From Saccharibacillus alkalitolerans (GTDB taxonomy: Bacteria; Bacillota; Bacilli; Paenibacillales; Paenibacillaceae), in NCBI RefSeq assembly GCF_011090185.1, contig NZ_JAAFGS010000003.1:62001-126000 (forward strand): a stretch of 64,000 nucleotides of DNA. Direction: 5' to 3'. Both the position numbers and the translations under genes were made by a program. Each line of letters starts with the position of its first letter. Positions within the stretch are counted from its first letter, which is position 1. Shown here piece after piece: positions 18,273 through 27,513 of the stretch. Below the pieces are notes generated by a model. That model was not told the origin of the DNA. It made no database searches and worked only from the letters and a program-made list of their open reading frames with translations.

Positions 18273-19559
18273 CTAACTATTGATAATGCGCAAAATATCG
18301 TTATACGTGACGGCGATCATCAGCAGGAAAATGAGCGCGAAGCCGACGAAGTGGACGATCCCTTCTTTGTTCGGATCGATCGGCTTTCTGCGCACCGCTT
18401 CGATGCCGAGGAAGATCAGCCGGCTGCCGTCCAGCATCGGAATCGGCAGCAGGTTGAAAATGCCGAGGTTGATGCTGACCAACGCCGTCCAGAGAATCAT
18501 CTGGTCGATGCCCTGGCTCGCGATTTGTCCCGTCGCCTGCAGCGTGCCGACCGGCCCCGCTAACTGGTTGATATCGAAGCGTTCGAACACCAGCTTGCGG
18601 AGCGCGTCGAGAATCGCCGTGCTTCCGCTGGCGAACGATTTGCCTGCGAACTGGAAGGTTTCCGTGAAAGAGGCGCTTCGTTTAAGCTGTTCGAGCGCGA
18701 TGCCTACCTGCAGCACTTCGCGTCCGTCCTCGGTCTTGACCGTCTTGGGCGTGACCGGAATCTGCAGCGTTTCGCTTCCGCGCTCTACGGCCATTTGAAT
18801 TTCGCTGCCGCCGGAAGCGTTGACGAGTTCGGTTACTTTGGACAGGTCGCCGTTCACGGGCTGCCCGTCGATGCTTTGCACGACATCGCCTTTTTGCAGG
18901 CCTGCGGAAGCCGCCGGCGTACCGGCGACCACATCGCCTACCTTGACACCCGTCGCTTTTTCGTCGGGAACGCCGGATACTTGAACGTAAATCAGAAACA
19001 GAACGAAAGCCAGCAAAAAGTTCATCAGAGGTCCGGCAAAGATCGCCAGCGCCCGCTTGCCGACGCTTTTGCTGCGGAACTGACGATCCTTGGGAGCGAC
19101 CTGCAGTTCCTGACCTCGCATAACGATATCGGCTTTCCGGTCGACGTCCAGATGCTGCGTTTCGCCGTCGACGTTCAGACGGATCTGCATCCGGTCTTCG
19201 ATGTCGATCCATTCGATTTCGCCGATCACGACGTTGCGGCGGGTATCGAGCCGATCGAGATAAATTTTCTTGACGACCCCTTCATCGGATAAACGGACGG
19301 CGATCGTCTGCCCCGGTTGAATCGGATCGAGTTCCGGGTCTTCGCCGGCCATTCTTGCGTATCCGCCCAGCGGAAGCATGCGCAGGGTAAACGTCGTTTC
19401 GTCTCGTTTATAAGCAAACAGCTTGGGACCGAAGCCGATCGCAAACTCGCGGACGAGAATTCCCGCTCGTTTGGCAAAATAATAATGTCCCCATTCGTGG
19501 ACCGTAACGACGACGAAAAACATCAATACGGTCAGCACGACAATCTGAAGTGTCATCAT
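18273..19559 (-). CDS. rseP: Site-2 intramembrane metalloprotease RseP/RasP
   Basis: Cuts membrane-embedded substrates such as anti-sigma factors and signal peptide remnants. 428 aa: N-terminal membrane helix with the zinc motif HEWGH (about residues 21-25), a membrane segment near 170-190, one PDZ domain (about 200-275, with AGLQKGDVVQSIDGQPV), and C-terminal helices with NLLPIPMLDG, which supplies the second zinc-side aspartate. ATG at 19559, with a second ATG directly after it. Between dxr and proS, as in B. subtilis rasP. Confidence 0.96.
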   Translation of the reverse strand: MMTLQIVVLTVLMFFVVVTVHEWGHYYFAKRAGILVREFAIGFGPKLFAYKRDETTFTLRMLPLGGYARMAGEDPELDPIQPGQTIAVRLSDEGVVKKIYLDRLDTRRNVVIGEIEWIDIEDRMQIRLNVDGETQHLDVDRKADIVMRGQELQVAPKDRQFRSKSVGKRALAIFAGPLMNFLLAFVLFLIYVQVSGVPDEKATGVKVGDVVAGTPAASAGLQKGDVVQSIDGQPVNGDLSKVTELVNASGGSEIQMAVERGSETLQIPVTPKTVKTEDGREVLQVGIALEQLKRSASFTETFQFAGKSFASGSTAILDALRKLVFERFDINQLAGPVGTLQATGQIASQGIDQMILWTALVSINLGIFNLLPIPMLDGSRLIFLGIEAVRRKPIDPNKEGIVHFVGFALIFLLMIAVTYNDILRIINS

Positions 19560-19659
19560 ATCTGGTCTGATCCTCCCTGTTGGTAAAGCCCCGAATCGGA
19601 TGAAGCGGCATTCCGTAAGGCCGAAAAACGGCGGGAACGATCATGCGAGCGCCGCGCGC

Positions 19660-20799
19660 TTACTCGGCAGCGACGCGGCGAGCCCAGACGTCGGCTTCCC
19701 GGATCGCGTCCAGATCCGGGTCGGCTGTCGCGCTGTGCCGCCGCATCACCCGTTCCAGCGTCTCTTCGATCTGCAGGAACGAAATTTCTCCGCGCAAAAA
19801 ACGCGCGACCGCGATCTCGTTCGCCGCGTTGAATACGGTCGGTGCGGTTCCTCCCATTCTACCACATTCGTAAGCCATCCTTAAACAAGGGAAGCGTTCG
19901 AAATCCATTTCCCGGAAATTCAACTTTCCGACTTCCGCCAGCGATAAACGCTTGGCGTTCAGCGGAATCCGGTCCGGGTAGGTGAGCGCGTATTGGATCG
20001 GCACTCGCATGTCGGGATTTCCGAGCTGCGCGACGATGCTGGTATCTTGAAACTCGACAAAAGAGTGGATAATGCTTTCCGGATGCAGCAGCACGCCGAT
20101 CTCTTCGTAAGACAATCCGAACAGCCAGTGCGCTTCGATCACTTCGAGTCCCTTGTTGACCATGGTCGCGGAGTCGATCGTGATCTTTGCTCCCATCGAC
20201 CAGTTCGGGTGTTTGAGCGCGTCTTCGACCGTGACGTTCTCCAGTTCCTGCCGGCTCAAATGACGGAACGAACCTCCGGAAGCGGTCAGCGTAATGCCCA
20301 GCAGCCGCTCCCGAGGCTCTCCGTTCAGACATTGGAAAATGGCCGAATGTTCGCTGTCCACCGGCAGGATCGGCACGCCCTGTTCGGCTGCGCGCCGCAT
20401 AACCAGGTGGCCGGCCGTCACCAGCGTCTCCTTATTGGCAAGGGCGATCGTTTTGCCTTGGTCGATGGCCGCCAGCGTGGCGGGCAGCCCCATGCTGCCC
20501 GTCACGGCCGTCACGACCGTATCGGCTTTCGTTCCGGCGGCGATCTCGATCAGGCCTTCGTCGCCGAAGAAAACTTCCGTTCCCGCAGGAACCTGATTTT
20601 TCAACGAATCCGCGGCTTCTTTGGTCGCTACCGACACTTTTGACGGACGAAAACGCCGAATTTGTTCCAGCAGCAGCGAAGTATTGTTCCCCGCTGCCAA
20701 CGCTTCGATTTGAAAATGTTCGGGATGCTCCTCGGCAACCTGCAGAGTTTGCGTGCCGATCGACCCCGTGGAGCCGAGCAGCGCTATCTTTTTCGTCAT
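19660..20799 (-). CDS. dxr: 1-deoxy-D-xylulose 5-phosphate reductoisomerase
   Basis: Second step of the MEP isoprenoid pathway: DXP plus NADPH gives MEP. The 379 aa protein has the NADPH loop GSTGSIGTQTL at the start, ANKETLVTAG, the metal-binding LPVDSEHSAIFQCL, and GAKITIDSATMVNKGLEVIEAHWLF. ATG at 20799. It stands between cdsA and rseP, and its product feeds the UppS reaction encoded just upstream. Confidence 0.97.
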   Translation of the reverse strand: MTKKIALLGSTGSIGTQTLQVAEEHPEHFQIEALAAGNNTSLLLEQIRRFRPSKVSVATKEAADSLKNQVPAGTEVFFGDEGLIEIAAGTKADTVVTAVTGSMGLPATLAAIDQGKTIALANKETLVTAGHLVMRRAAEQGVPILPVDSEHSAIFQCLNGEPRERLLGITLTASGGSFRHLSRQELENVTVEDALKHPNWSMGAKITIDSATMVNKGLEVIEAHWLFGLSYEEIGVLLHPESIIHSFVEFQDTSIVAQLGNPDMRVPIQYALTYPDRIPLNAKRLSLAEVGKLNFREMDFERFPCLRMAYECGRMGGTAPTVFNAANEIAVARFLRGEISFLQIEETLERVMRRHSATADPDLDAIREADVWARRVAAE

Positions 20800-20850
20800 G
20801 TTCCGTTGTCCCCTTTCCGTTTCCTTTTCCTTCCCGGGCGGCGCCCTAGT

Positions 20851-21651
20851 CTAGTAAGGAAGCAAAAGCAGTATATGTACGAAAGGGAATACTGCCAGCC
20901 AGCTGTCGCACCGGTCCAGAATCCCTCCGTGCCCCGGAAGAATGCTGCCCGAATCCTTGATTCCGTACACCCTCTTATAAGCCGACTGGATCAAATCGCC
21001 CATTTGCCCGACGACCGAAGCGGCCAAACCGATGAGCATCGCCCGAACCGGGTCAAGCAGCGCCGGCGCGGTCAGGGAAAAAGCGATCGCGATGACGACC
21101 GCGATCAGAATGCCTCCCACAGCGCCCTCGATCGTTTTATTCGGACTGATTGCCGGCCAAAGCTTGTTTTTGCCAAAAGCTTTGCCGGTAAAATAAGCGC
21201 CGGCGTCGCTGCCCCAGATACTGAGCAGCAGCAGGAACGTCCAAAACAGCCCGTGCCCGTCCGGCGTATCCCGGGAGATGGCAATATAATAAAAACCCAA
21301 GCCGACATAGACCGCTCCCAGAAAGAGAAGCGCCGCCTGCTTGATATTGATTTCGTTTTTGGTGAGCACCGTCGCGCAAAGCAGCAGCAGCAGAGCCAGC
21401 CAAATCGCATGCTGAGGCGGCATCGGAAAATCCAAGTTCCATGCCTGCCACGGGAATGTCAAATAGGCCACGCCCGCGTAACCGATCCAGGCTTCCGTCC
21501 GAAAAGGGGCGCCCGTGCTCATTTTCGCAAACTCGTAATAGCCGACAAGTGCCATCAGCATGACCAGCGCCGGGTACCATACTCCGCCCACGACGCATAA
21601 TCCCAAAAATAACCCTCCGGCTACGACGCCGGTTATAATTCGCTGTTTCAC
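20851..21651 (-). CDS. cdsA: Phosphatidate cytidylyltransferase (CDP-diacylglycerol synthase)
   Basis: Makes CDP-diacylglycerol from phosphatidate and CTP at the membrane for phospholipid synthesis. The 266 aa protein has about eight hydrophobic segments and the C-terminal family signature (SGSILPGHGGILDRCDS). Start GTG at 21651 with GGAGGAT 6 nt upstream; the ATG inside the ribosome binding site leads to a quick stop in another frame. Confidence 0.96.
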   Translation of the reverse strand: MKQRIITGVVAGGLFLGLCVVGGVWYPALVMLMALVGYYEFAKMSTGAPFRTEAWIGYAGVAYLTFPWQAWNLDFPMPPQHAIWLALLLLLCATVLTKNEINIKQAALLFLGAVYVGLGFYYIAISRDTPDGHGLFWTFLLLLSIWGSDAGAYFTGKAFGKNKLWPAISPNKTIEGAVGGILIAVVIAIAFSLTAPALLDPVRAMLIGLAASVVGQMGDLIQSAYKRVYGIKDSGSILPGHGGILDRCDSWLAVFPFVHILLLLPY

Positions 21652-21734
21652 CGTCTCATCCTCCGTCCGGGCGACGCCGCTATTTCAAATCGCCATACCC
21701 ACTCCCTTGAGTTTGTTTCCCCAAGCGCAGGCGG

Positions 21735-22511
21735 TTATTTCAAACCGCCGTATCGGCGCGTGCGCCGCTGGTATTCGGCTACCGCTTGTCTCAGATGTTC
21801 TCTGCCGAATTCCGGCCAATAGGCGTCCGTGAACCACAATTCGCTGTAAGCAATCTGCCATAGCATGAAGTTGCTGATCCGAAGTTCGCCGCTCGTCCGG
21901 ATCAGCAGATCCGGGTCCGGCATGCCCTCGCTTTGCAGATGGGCGGAAATCATGTCCTGATCGATGTCTTCCGAACGAAGCTCGCCGGATTCGACCCGAC
22001 GCGCAATCTCGCGCACCCCTTCCACGAGTTCGCGCCGCGCGCCGTAATTCAGGGCGAAATTCAATACCAGTCCCGTATTGCCCTGCGTACGCCGCGTTGC
22101 TTCGCGCATCGCCGACAGCGTATGTTCGGGCAAATTCTCCATATTTCCCATCATGCGTACCTGCACGTTCTTTTCAATGAGCTCTTCCAGCTCGAGTGCA
22201 AGGAACTCCTGCGGCAGCCGCATCAGGAAGTCGACTTCTTCTTTGGGCCTGCTCCAGTTTTCCGTGGAAAAAGCATACAGCGTCAAATAGCGAACGCCCA
22301 GTTCGTCCGCGGCGATAGTGGCGCGCTTGACCGCCTTCATCCCGCTCTGGTGACCGACGATCCGCGGCATGCCGAGCTTCTTGGCCCATCGTCCGTTGCC
22401 GTCCATGATGATGGCGATATGCTGCGGCACATTCTCCGCCGAAGGTTCGGCCGGTCCTGACGCTCCTTCGCGCTCTTTCGGACCGATCCATGAGCGAAAC
22501 CGATTTATCAT
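21735..22511 (-). CDS. uppS: Isoprenyl transferase (undecaprenyl diphosphate synthase)
   Basis: Cis-prenyltransferase that makes the C55 carrier lipid for peptidoglycan and teichoic acid synthesis. The 258 aa protein shows HIAIIMDGNGRWAKK, with the essential aspartate, GMKAVKRA, YAFSTENWSRP, and the C-terminal PDLLIRTSGELRISNFMLWQ and ELWFTDAYWPEF. ATG at 22511 with GGAGGAG. It follows frr, after a terminator-like hairpin. Confidence 0.97.
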   Translation of the reverse strand: MINRFRSWIGPKEREGASGPAEPSAENVPQHIAIIMDGNGRWAKKLGMPRIVGHQSGMKAVKRATIAADELGVRYLTLYAFSTENWSRPKEEVDFLMRLPQEFLALELEELIEKNVQVRMMGNMENLPEHTLSAMREATRRTQGNTGLVLNFALNYGARRELVEGVREIARRVESGELRSEDIDQDMISAHLQSEGMPDPDLLIRTSGELRISNFMLWQIAYSELWFTDAYWPEFGREHLRQAVAEYQRRTRRYGGLK

Positions 22512-22550
22512 GTCTTCTCCTCCATGCTTCAGCTCCCGTAGATGTCCCTA

Positions 22551-22592
22551 AAAAAGACACAACCCCACCTGTAACGGAGGGGTCGCGGGGTC
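22551..22592 (-). terminator. Terminator between frr and uppS
   Basis: Starts right after the frr stop codon. A 12-position stem (CGCGACCCCTCC against GGTGGGGTTGTG, with G-U pairs and one mismatch) is followed by TCTTTTTTA on the minus strand. Since uppS follows without an obvious promoter, partial termination is likely. Confidence 0.75.
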
Positions 22593-23146
22593 TTAAACTT
22601 CCATAATCTCTTTTTCTTTTGCAGCGATCACTTTATCGACTTCCGCGATATATTTATCCGTAAGCTTTTGGATGTCTTCCTGATGGCCACGGGATTCGTC
22701 TTCGGAGATTTCGCCCTTTTCTTTCTTCTTGATGTCGTCGTTGGCGTCGCGGCGAATGTTCCGGATCGCAACCTTGCCTTCTTCGCCGAACTTTTTCGTA
22801 AGTTTGACGAGTTCCGCCCGGCGTTCTTCCGTCAGTGCCGGAATTACGAGACGAATCGCATTGCCGTCGTTGGAAGGCGTCAGACCGAGGTCCGATTTTT
22901 GAATGGCGCGTTCGATTTCGTTCAGCGACGATTTGTCCCACGGCTGAATCATCAGCGTGCGGGAATCCGGCGTATTAATGTTTGCCAGTTGGTTCAGCGG
23001 AGTCGGAGCTCCGTAGTATTCGACCTGAATCCGATCGAGCAGAGCCGGAACCGCACGTCCGGCGCGCAGCGTACTCAGATCGCGCTGAAGCGCCTGGATG
23101 GCTTTGACCATGCGTTCTTCCGCGCTTTTTTTCACGGCTTGAGGCA

Positions 23147-23147
<1 letters not shown>
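22593..23147 (-). CDS. frr: Ribosome recycling factor
   Basis: With EF-G, splits post-termination ribosomes. 184 aa, all three-helix-bundle hallmarks: [27 protein letters not shown], then PLNQLANI and [19 protein letters not shown], and the C-terminal helix. ATG at 23147 overlaps the pyrH stop by one base (TAATG). Confidence 0.98.
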
Positions 23148-23872
<725 letters not shown>

Positions 23873-23925
23873 CTATTTACCCTCCGCTTTTTTCCGCTGC
23901 CTGAGTACGGGGAGAACCCCGGTTA

Positions 23926-23950
23926 AAAAAGAAGGAACACCGAGTGTTCC
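23926..23950 (-). terminator. Terminator between tsf and pyrH
   Basis: On the minus strand GGAACAC-TCG-GTGTTCC, a perfect 7 bp stem with 3 nt loop, is followed by TTCTTTTTTAA. It sits 47 bp after tsf. Confidence 0.75.
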
Positions 23951-23996
23951 CCCATACACAGAAGCTGTGATTGATCTTTAGTTACTTGCCGAAAAA

Positions 23997-24644
23997 TTAC
24001 TTAACTTGAGCCATAACTTCTTCGACGAAGTTGTCGACTTTTTTCTCGAGACCTTCGCCCAGCTCGAAACGAGCGAAGCGGCGGATGGAGATGTTTTCGC
24101 CGATCGTGCTGATCTTTTCGTTCAGCAGCTGCGAGATCGTTTTGTCCGGGTCTTTTACGAAGCTCTGTTCCAACAGGCAGTTTTCTTCGTAGTATTTGTT
24201 GACGCGGCCTTCGACCATTTTTTCGACGATTTTTTCCGGTTTGCCTTCGTTCAGCGCTTGAGCCTTCAGGATTTCTTTTTCCTTCTCTACGACTTCGGCC
24301 GGAACTTCTTCGCGGCGCACGTAGAGCGGGCTCGCAGCGGCGATGTGCATCGCGATGTCGCGCGCGAAGTTTTTGAACTGTTCGGTTTTGCCGACGAAGT
24401 CCGTTTCGCAGTTGATCTCGACCAGAACGCCGATGCGGCCTCCGGCGTGGATGTAGGATTCAACCGTGCCTTCCGTAGCGGCGCGGCCGGCTTTGTTCGC
24501 TGCTGCGGACAGGCCTTTTTCGCGAAGCAAGTCTACGGCTTTGTCGATGTCGCCGTTTGTTTCTTCCAGCGCTTTTTTGCAATCGAGCATCCCTGCGCCC
24601 GTTCTTTCACGAAGTTCTTTTACTGCACTCGCATTTACTGCCAT
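23997..24644 (-). CDS. tsf: Elongation factor Ts (short form)
   Basis: Nucleotide exchange factor for EF-Tu. 215 aa: N-terminal UBA-like domain ([19 protein letters not shown]), then [27 protein letters not shown], which contains the conserved TDF motif, and a C-terminal part ending [13 protein letters not shown]. It is about 75 residues shorter than B. subtilis EF-Ts, so one core subdomain is reduced; short EF-Ts occurs in several Bacillota, and nothing here suggests damage. ATG at 24644 with GGAGGGA. Confidence 0.97.
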   Translation of the reverse strand: MAVNASAVKELRERTGAGMLDCKKALEETNGDIDKAVDLLREKGLSAAANKAGRAATEGTVESYIHAGGRIGVLVEINCETDFVGKTEQFKNFARDIAMHIAAASPLYVRREEVPAEVVEKEKEILKAQALNEGKPEKIVEKMVEGRVNKYYEENCLLEQSFVKDPDKTISQLLNEKISTIGENISIRRFARFELGEGLEKKVDNFVEEVMAQVK

Positions 24645-24693
24645 TGTGGATTCCCTCCAAAAGTTAAGTATTGGTTTTCGAGCTTATATCCCT

Positions 24694-24743
24694 AAAAAAA
24701 GGGCGGTTAAGAGGCTATTCACCACCAACCACCCTCTTTTTTT
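24694..24743 (-). terminator. Terminator between rpsB and tsf
   Basis: Arms GGGTGGTT and AACCGCCC pair over 8 bp (one G-U) and are extended by an A tract and a T7 tract on either side; loop of about 17 nt. Minus-strand T7 follows. It lets rpsB be made in excess of tsf. Confidence 0.7.
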
Positions 24744-24783
24744 AACTCTGCATGTTCAGGCACCGTTTCCGGTACAGCCGAAC

Positions 24784-25482
24784 TTATGCAGTCGTTTGTT
24801 CGCCTTGGTTTGCTTCGATTACCGCTTCAGCCATTTTACCAGTCAGCAGTTTAACAGCGCGAATCGCGTCGTCGTTGCCCGGGATGACGTAGTCGATTTC
24901 GTCCGGATCGCAGTTTGTATCAACGATACCTACGATCGGAATATTCAGCTTGCGCGCTTCGGCAACCGCGATGCGCTCTTTGCGCGGGTCGATGATGAAC
25001 AGCGCGCTAGGGAGTTTCTTCATGTTCTTGATGCCGCCGAGGAACTTCTCGAGGCGCTCTTTTTCTTTGCGGAGCAGGATAACTTCTTTTTTAGGCAGCA
25101 CTTCGAAAGTGCCGTCCTCTTCCCAAAGTTCCAGCTTTTTCAGACGGTCGATCCGCTTTTGGATCGTTTGGAAGTTGGTCAGCGTGCCGCCGAGCCAACG
25201 CTGGTTGATGAAGTACATGCCGCAGCGTTCCGCTTCTTCTTTCACGGAATCCTGAGCTTGTTTTTTGGTACCTACGAACAGGATCGTACCGCCTTCACCG
25301 GCCAGGTTTTTAACGAAGTTGTACGCTTCGTCAACTTTCTTGACCGTCTTTTGCAGGTCGATGATGTAGATTCCGTTTCTTTCTGTAAAAATGTAACGGT
25401 CCATCTTCGGGTTCCAACGACGAGTTTGGTGACCGAAGTGTACGCCAGCTTCGAGAAGCTGTTTCATGGAGATAACTGCCAT
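24784..25482 (-). CDS. rpsB: 30S ribosomal protein S2
   Basis: Late-binding small-subunit protein. 232 aa, with [19 protein letters not shown], then [30 protein letters not shown] and [17 protein letters not shown] at 25482 with GGAGGTG 7 nt upstream. As in B. subtilis, it follows the end of the fla/che operon, here with its own promoter and structured leader. Confidence 0.98.
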   Translation of the reverse strand: MAVISMKQLLEAGVHFGHQTRRWNPKMDRYIFTERNGIYIIDLQKTVKKVDEAYNFVKNLAGEGGTILFVGTKKQAQDSVKEEAERCGMYFINQRWLGGTLTNFQTIQKRIDRLKKLELWEEDGTFEVLPKKEVILLRKEKERLEKFLGGIKNMKKLPSALFIIDPRKERIAVAEARKLNIPIVGIVDTNCDPDEIDYVIPGNDDAIRAVKLLTGKMAEAVIEANQGEQTTA

Positions 25483-25601
25483 TCTCCATACACCTCCTAA
25501 TGGTTTTTGTATGATGTCCCTCCGCCGAAATCATTTCCCGTGGAGACTCCGCCCTGGGCGAAGCACCTTCCGCGGAATTAATCGGCGTGTGTTTTAACAC
25601 C
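25483..25601 (-). ncRNA. Structured 5' leader of rpsB (candidate S2-responsive leader)
   Basis: About 120 nt between the predicted start point and rpsB. Visible hairpins are GTGTT-AA-AACAC near 25588-25599 and CTTCGCC-CAG-GGCGGAG, enclosed by weaker TTCC/GGGAA pairing. It matches no leader class that I can name. Function inferred only from structure and position. Confidence 0.3.
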
Positions 25602-25608
25602 GTTGTTT

Positions 25609-25637
25609 AGTTTAGCATAATCGGGTGTGCTTCGCAA
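25609..25637 (-). promoter_or_regulatory. Putative sigma-A promoter of rpsB
   Basis: Minus-strand TTGCGA (25637-25632), 17 bp, TAAACT (25614-25609): 4 of 6 matches in each box. Placed after the fla/che terminator and 127 bp before rpsB. Confidence 0.4.
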
Positions 25638-25697
25638 TCCCCGACGAACAATATTTTCACGGCTTCGGGGCAGGATACGGACGGGTACGAAAAAAGA

Positions 25698-25733
25698 GAA
25701 AAAGCCGGAAAATCCTTTCGGAAGTCCCGGCCT
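25698..25733 (-). terminator. Intrinsic terminator at the end of the fla/che operon
   Basis: Minus-strand GGCCGG..TTCC-GAAA-GGA..CCGGC hairpin with a GAAA tetraloop, followed by TTTTTCTCTTTTTTC. It lies 20 bp beyond the last operon gene. Confidence 0.85.
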
Positions 25734-25753
25734 TGCATCCATATTATTCGTTA

Positions 25754-26509
25754 TTATTCGTTTTTGGGCGTCGAAATTTCGCGGATGATCGCCTCGTAGG
25801 AATCTCCGGACTCGAACGAGTAGTTTCCGATTTGGAGCTTGGCGCTCACTCCCGCCTTATCCGCCTGCCGCTGGAATTCCGCGGCATCGCCTACGATGCC
25901 CGAACGTTCCAGCGCCTGCGCCACGGCTTGAAGGTTCATGCCGCGTTCGATCTCGAACGTAACGCGGGACGATTCCGCAGCGTTCGAGCGCTGCGGCTGT
26001 ACAGCGTCGGACGAAGTCGGTTCCTTGGGTGCCGTCGGCGCCTCGGCCGTCTGCTTCGAATCGGCGGCGTTCGCCGGTTTTTGCGGAGAAGAAGGCTTAT
26101 TCGCTGCGGAAGATTCCGGCGCGGAAGGTTTCTCGGTCGCCTTGTTCGTCGGCGCCGAAGCGGCTGGTTTCTCTCCGGATTTCGGCGCTTCGGCCGGTTG
26201 GGACTCCGGCTTCGCCGGCGCTTCCGCCGCCGGTTCCTCCGCCTTGTCCGCCGCTGGAGTTTGCTCGTCTCCTTCGGCGGGAACGGAAGAATCATCGGCC
26301 GTTCCGGCGGCAGGCTGCTCCGAAGCGTCGGCCCCGGCGTCTCCCGCAGGTTCTTCTCCGCCCGCATTGCGCTGTTCGTTCGCCGTGGACTCCGCGGCCG
26401 CGGGCAGCTGCTCGCGGCCGCTCTGGGCAAGCAGCATCAACTGCAGCAGCAGCGCTCCCACGATAATTCCGATTCCCAAGCCCAGCATAAAAAAGCGATT
26501 TTTAAACAC
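25754..26509 (-). CDS. Membrane-anchored protein with MltG/YceG LysM-like domain, no catalytic domain
   Basis: 251 aa. One N-terminal membrane segment (about residues 7-27), then about 150 residues rich in Ala, Pro, Glu, Lys and Ser, probably disordered, then a 70-residue domain (VTFEIERGMNLQAVAQALERSGIV, with KLQIGNYSFESGDSYEAIIREI) that resembles the LysM-like module in front of the lytic transglycosylase domain of MltG. The catalytic part is missing. Start GTG at 26509 with GGAGGAT; it overlaps the preceding stop by one base (TAGTG). Last gene of the fla/che operon. A link to the cell wall near the flagellum is inference. Confidence 0.85.
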   Translation of the reverse strand: MFKNRFFMLGLGIGIIVGALLLQLMLLAQSGREQLPAAAESTANEQRNAGGEEPAGDAGADASEQPAAGTADDSSVPAEGDEQTPAADKAEEPAAEAPAKPESQPAEAPKSGEKPAASAPTNKATEKPSAPESSAANKPSSPQKPANAADSKQTAEAPTAPKEPTSSDAVQPQRSNAAESSRVTFEIERGMNLQAVAQALERSGIVGDAAEFQRQADKAGVSAKLQIGNYSFESGDSYEAIIREISTPKNE

Positions 26510-27090
26510 TACGCATCCTCCCTCTTCGCCAAACGCAAAATCAGCTGAATTTCGCCTCGCTGCAGCCCGGTGGCCTTGGCGATCGCATCAACTGACTTTC
26601 CCTGGTCGTGAAGTTCAAAAAGCTGAGGATAACGGCTCCGGACGGACTCCTCGGGCTCTTCCTTCGGATTGTCCGTTCCCTGCTCCGCCGCGTTCTCGAT
26701 CGCTGCGCTGCTGATCCGTTTGCCCGTTTCCTGCTGAGGCGCGGATGCTTCCGGCATCGAAACTTCGGCGTAAGAGAGCTGTTCGATGCGTGCTTCATGC
26801 TTGCCGGCCGTCCGTTCCATCTCGGCCAGCCTGCCTCGCATCTCCGCAACCTGCTCCTGCAGCGCCAGCTGCTTCGCTCCGGTCTCCTGCCGAATCTGCA
26901 CCAGCAGGTTGACGAGATCGTCGTTTTCTTTCTCCATCTCCATCATATATTGTTCGAGAGTTTGTTCCACTTCGCGTACGACACGGTCGCTGCCGGCAGC
27001 CGGCTTCCCCGTCCTGTCTTTCGGAATCAGGAAAGCGTATACGACTGCCGCTGCACCGAGCAGAACCACGTAAAGCCAGGCATCGTTCAT
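26509..27090 (-). CDS. SwrB-like membrane-anchored coiled-coil protein with C-terminal HTH-like segment
   Basis: 193 aa. A membrane helix (about 4-22), a long helical coiled-coil region (about 38-100), a variable linker, and a C-terminal segment (RYPQLFELHDQGKSVDAIAKAT, then GLQRGEIQLILRLAKR) that reads as a small helix-turn-helix. Position and layout match swrB, which follows sigD in B. subtilis and promotes flagellar basal body and export activity; sequence identity looks low, so I give no symbol. ATG at 27090 with AAAGGA. Coupled to the next gene. Confidence 0.8.
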   Translation of the reverse strand: MNDAWLYVVLLGAAAVVYAFLIPKDRTGKPAAGSDRVVREVEQTLEQYMMEMEKENDDLVNLLVQIRQETGAKQLALQEQVAEMRGRLAEMERTAGKHEARIEQLSYAEVSMPEASAPQQETGKRISSAAIENAAEQGTDNPKEEPEESVRSRYPQLFELHDQGKSVDAIAKATGLQRGEIQLILRLAKREDA

Positions 27091-27144
27091 CTTAGGTTCC
27101 TTTCTGTCTGCACGATAAACGTCGCATTTCGCGCAATCCCTACC

Positions 27145-27465
27145 TCACAACGACAAATCCAGATGTTTCCCTTTAAAAGGATGCGGGGCGGAGGAAGGAC
27201 GCACTTCGACCACATGTTCCGTTCGGCCGCGCTCTCCGCCCGGCTGCTGCTCCTGCTGCCGGCCGCCTCCGTCGCCTTCTTTTCGAATATGGGCGTCCGA
27301 GGCTTCCGCCGCGGGCGCGCTGCGATGCCGGGCTCGATCAATCTCCGCGCTTGCCTGTCCGGCAAGCCGTTCCTGATCGATCAGAGGACGCTGAAGCTGC
27401 TCGTGCTGCATGCGGCTTGTTTCCGGAGCGCGGTGAACCGCTAATTGAACTTCGATCGCTTTCAT
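27145..27465 (-). CDS. Small hydrophilic protein of unknown function
   Basis: 106 aa, no membrane segment or signal peptide. The N-terminus (MKAIEVQLAVHRAPETSRMQ) is followed by a Gln/Arg/Glu/Gly-rich middle and a distinct C-terminal end, HPFKGKHLDLSL. The compact tail and the fit between fapA (48 nt away) and the SwrB-like gene argue for a real gene. From memory, proteins with a similar tail occur at this place in other Paenibacillaceae, but I cannot check this. Start ATG at 27465 with GGGAG about 10 nt upstream. Confidence 0.7.
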   Translation of the reverse strand: MKAIEVQLAVHRAPETSRMQHEQLQRPLIDQERLAGQASAEIDRARHRSAPAAEASDAHIRKEGDGGGRQQEQQPGGERGRTEHVVEVRPSSAPHPFKGKHLDLSL

Positions 27466-27513
27466 AATCGGACACTCCCGTCCCTCTGATTTCGCCCGGC
27501 CGTACGCCGGAAA

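Noticed and set aside
27087-27365. Second minus-strand frame overlapping the 106 aa gene
   Set aside because: No ribosome binding site; the 106 aa frame has a better start and a compact tail.
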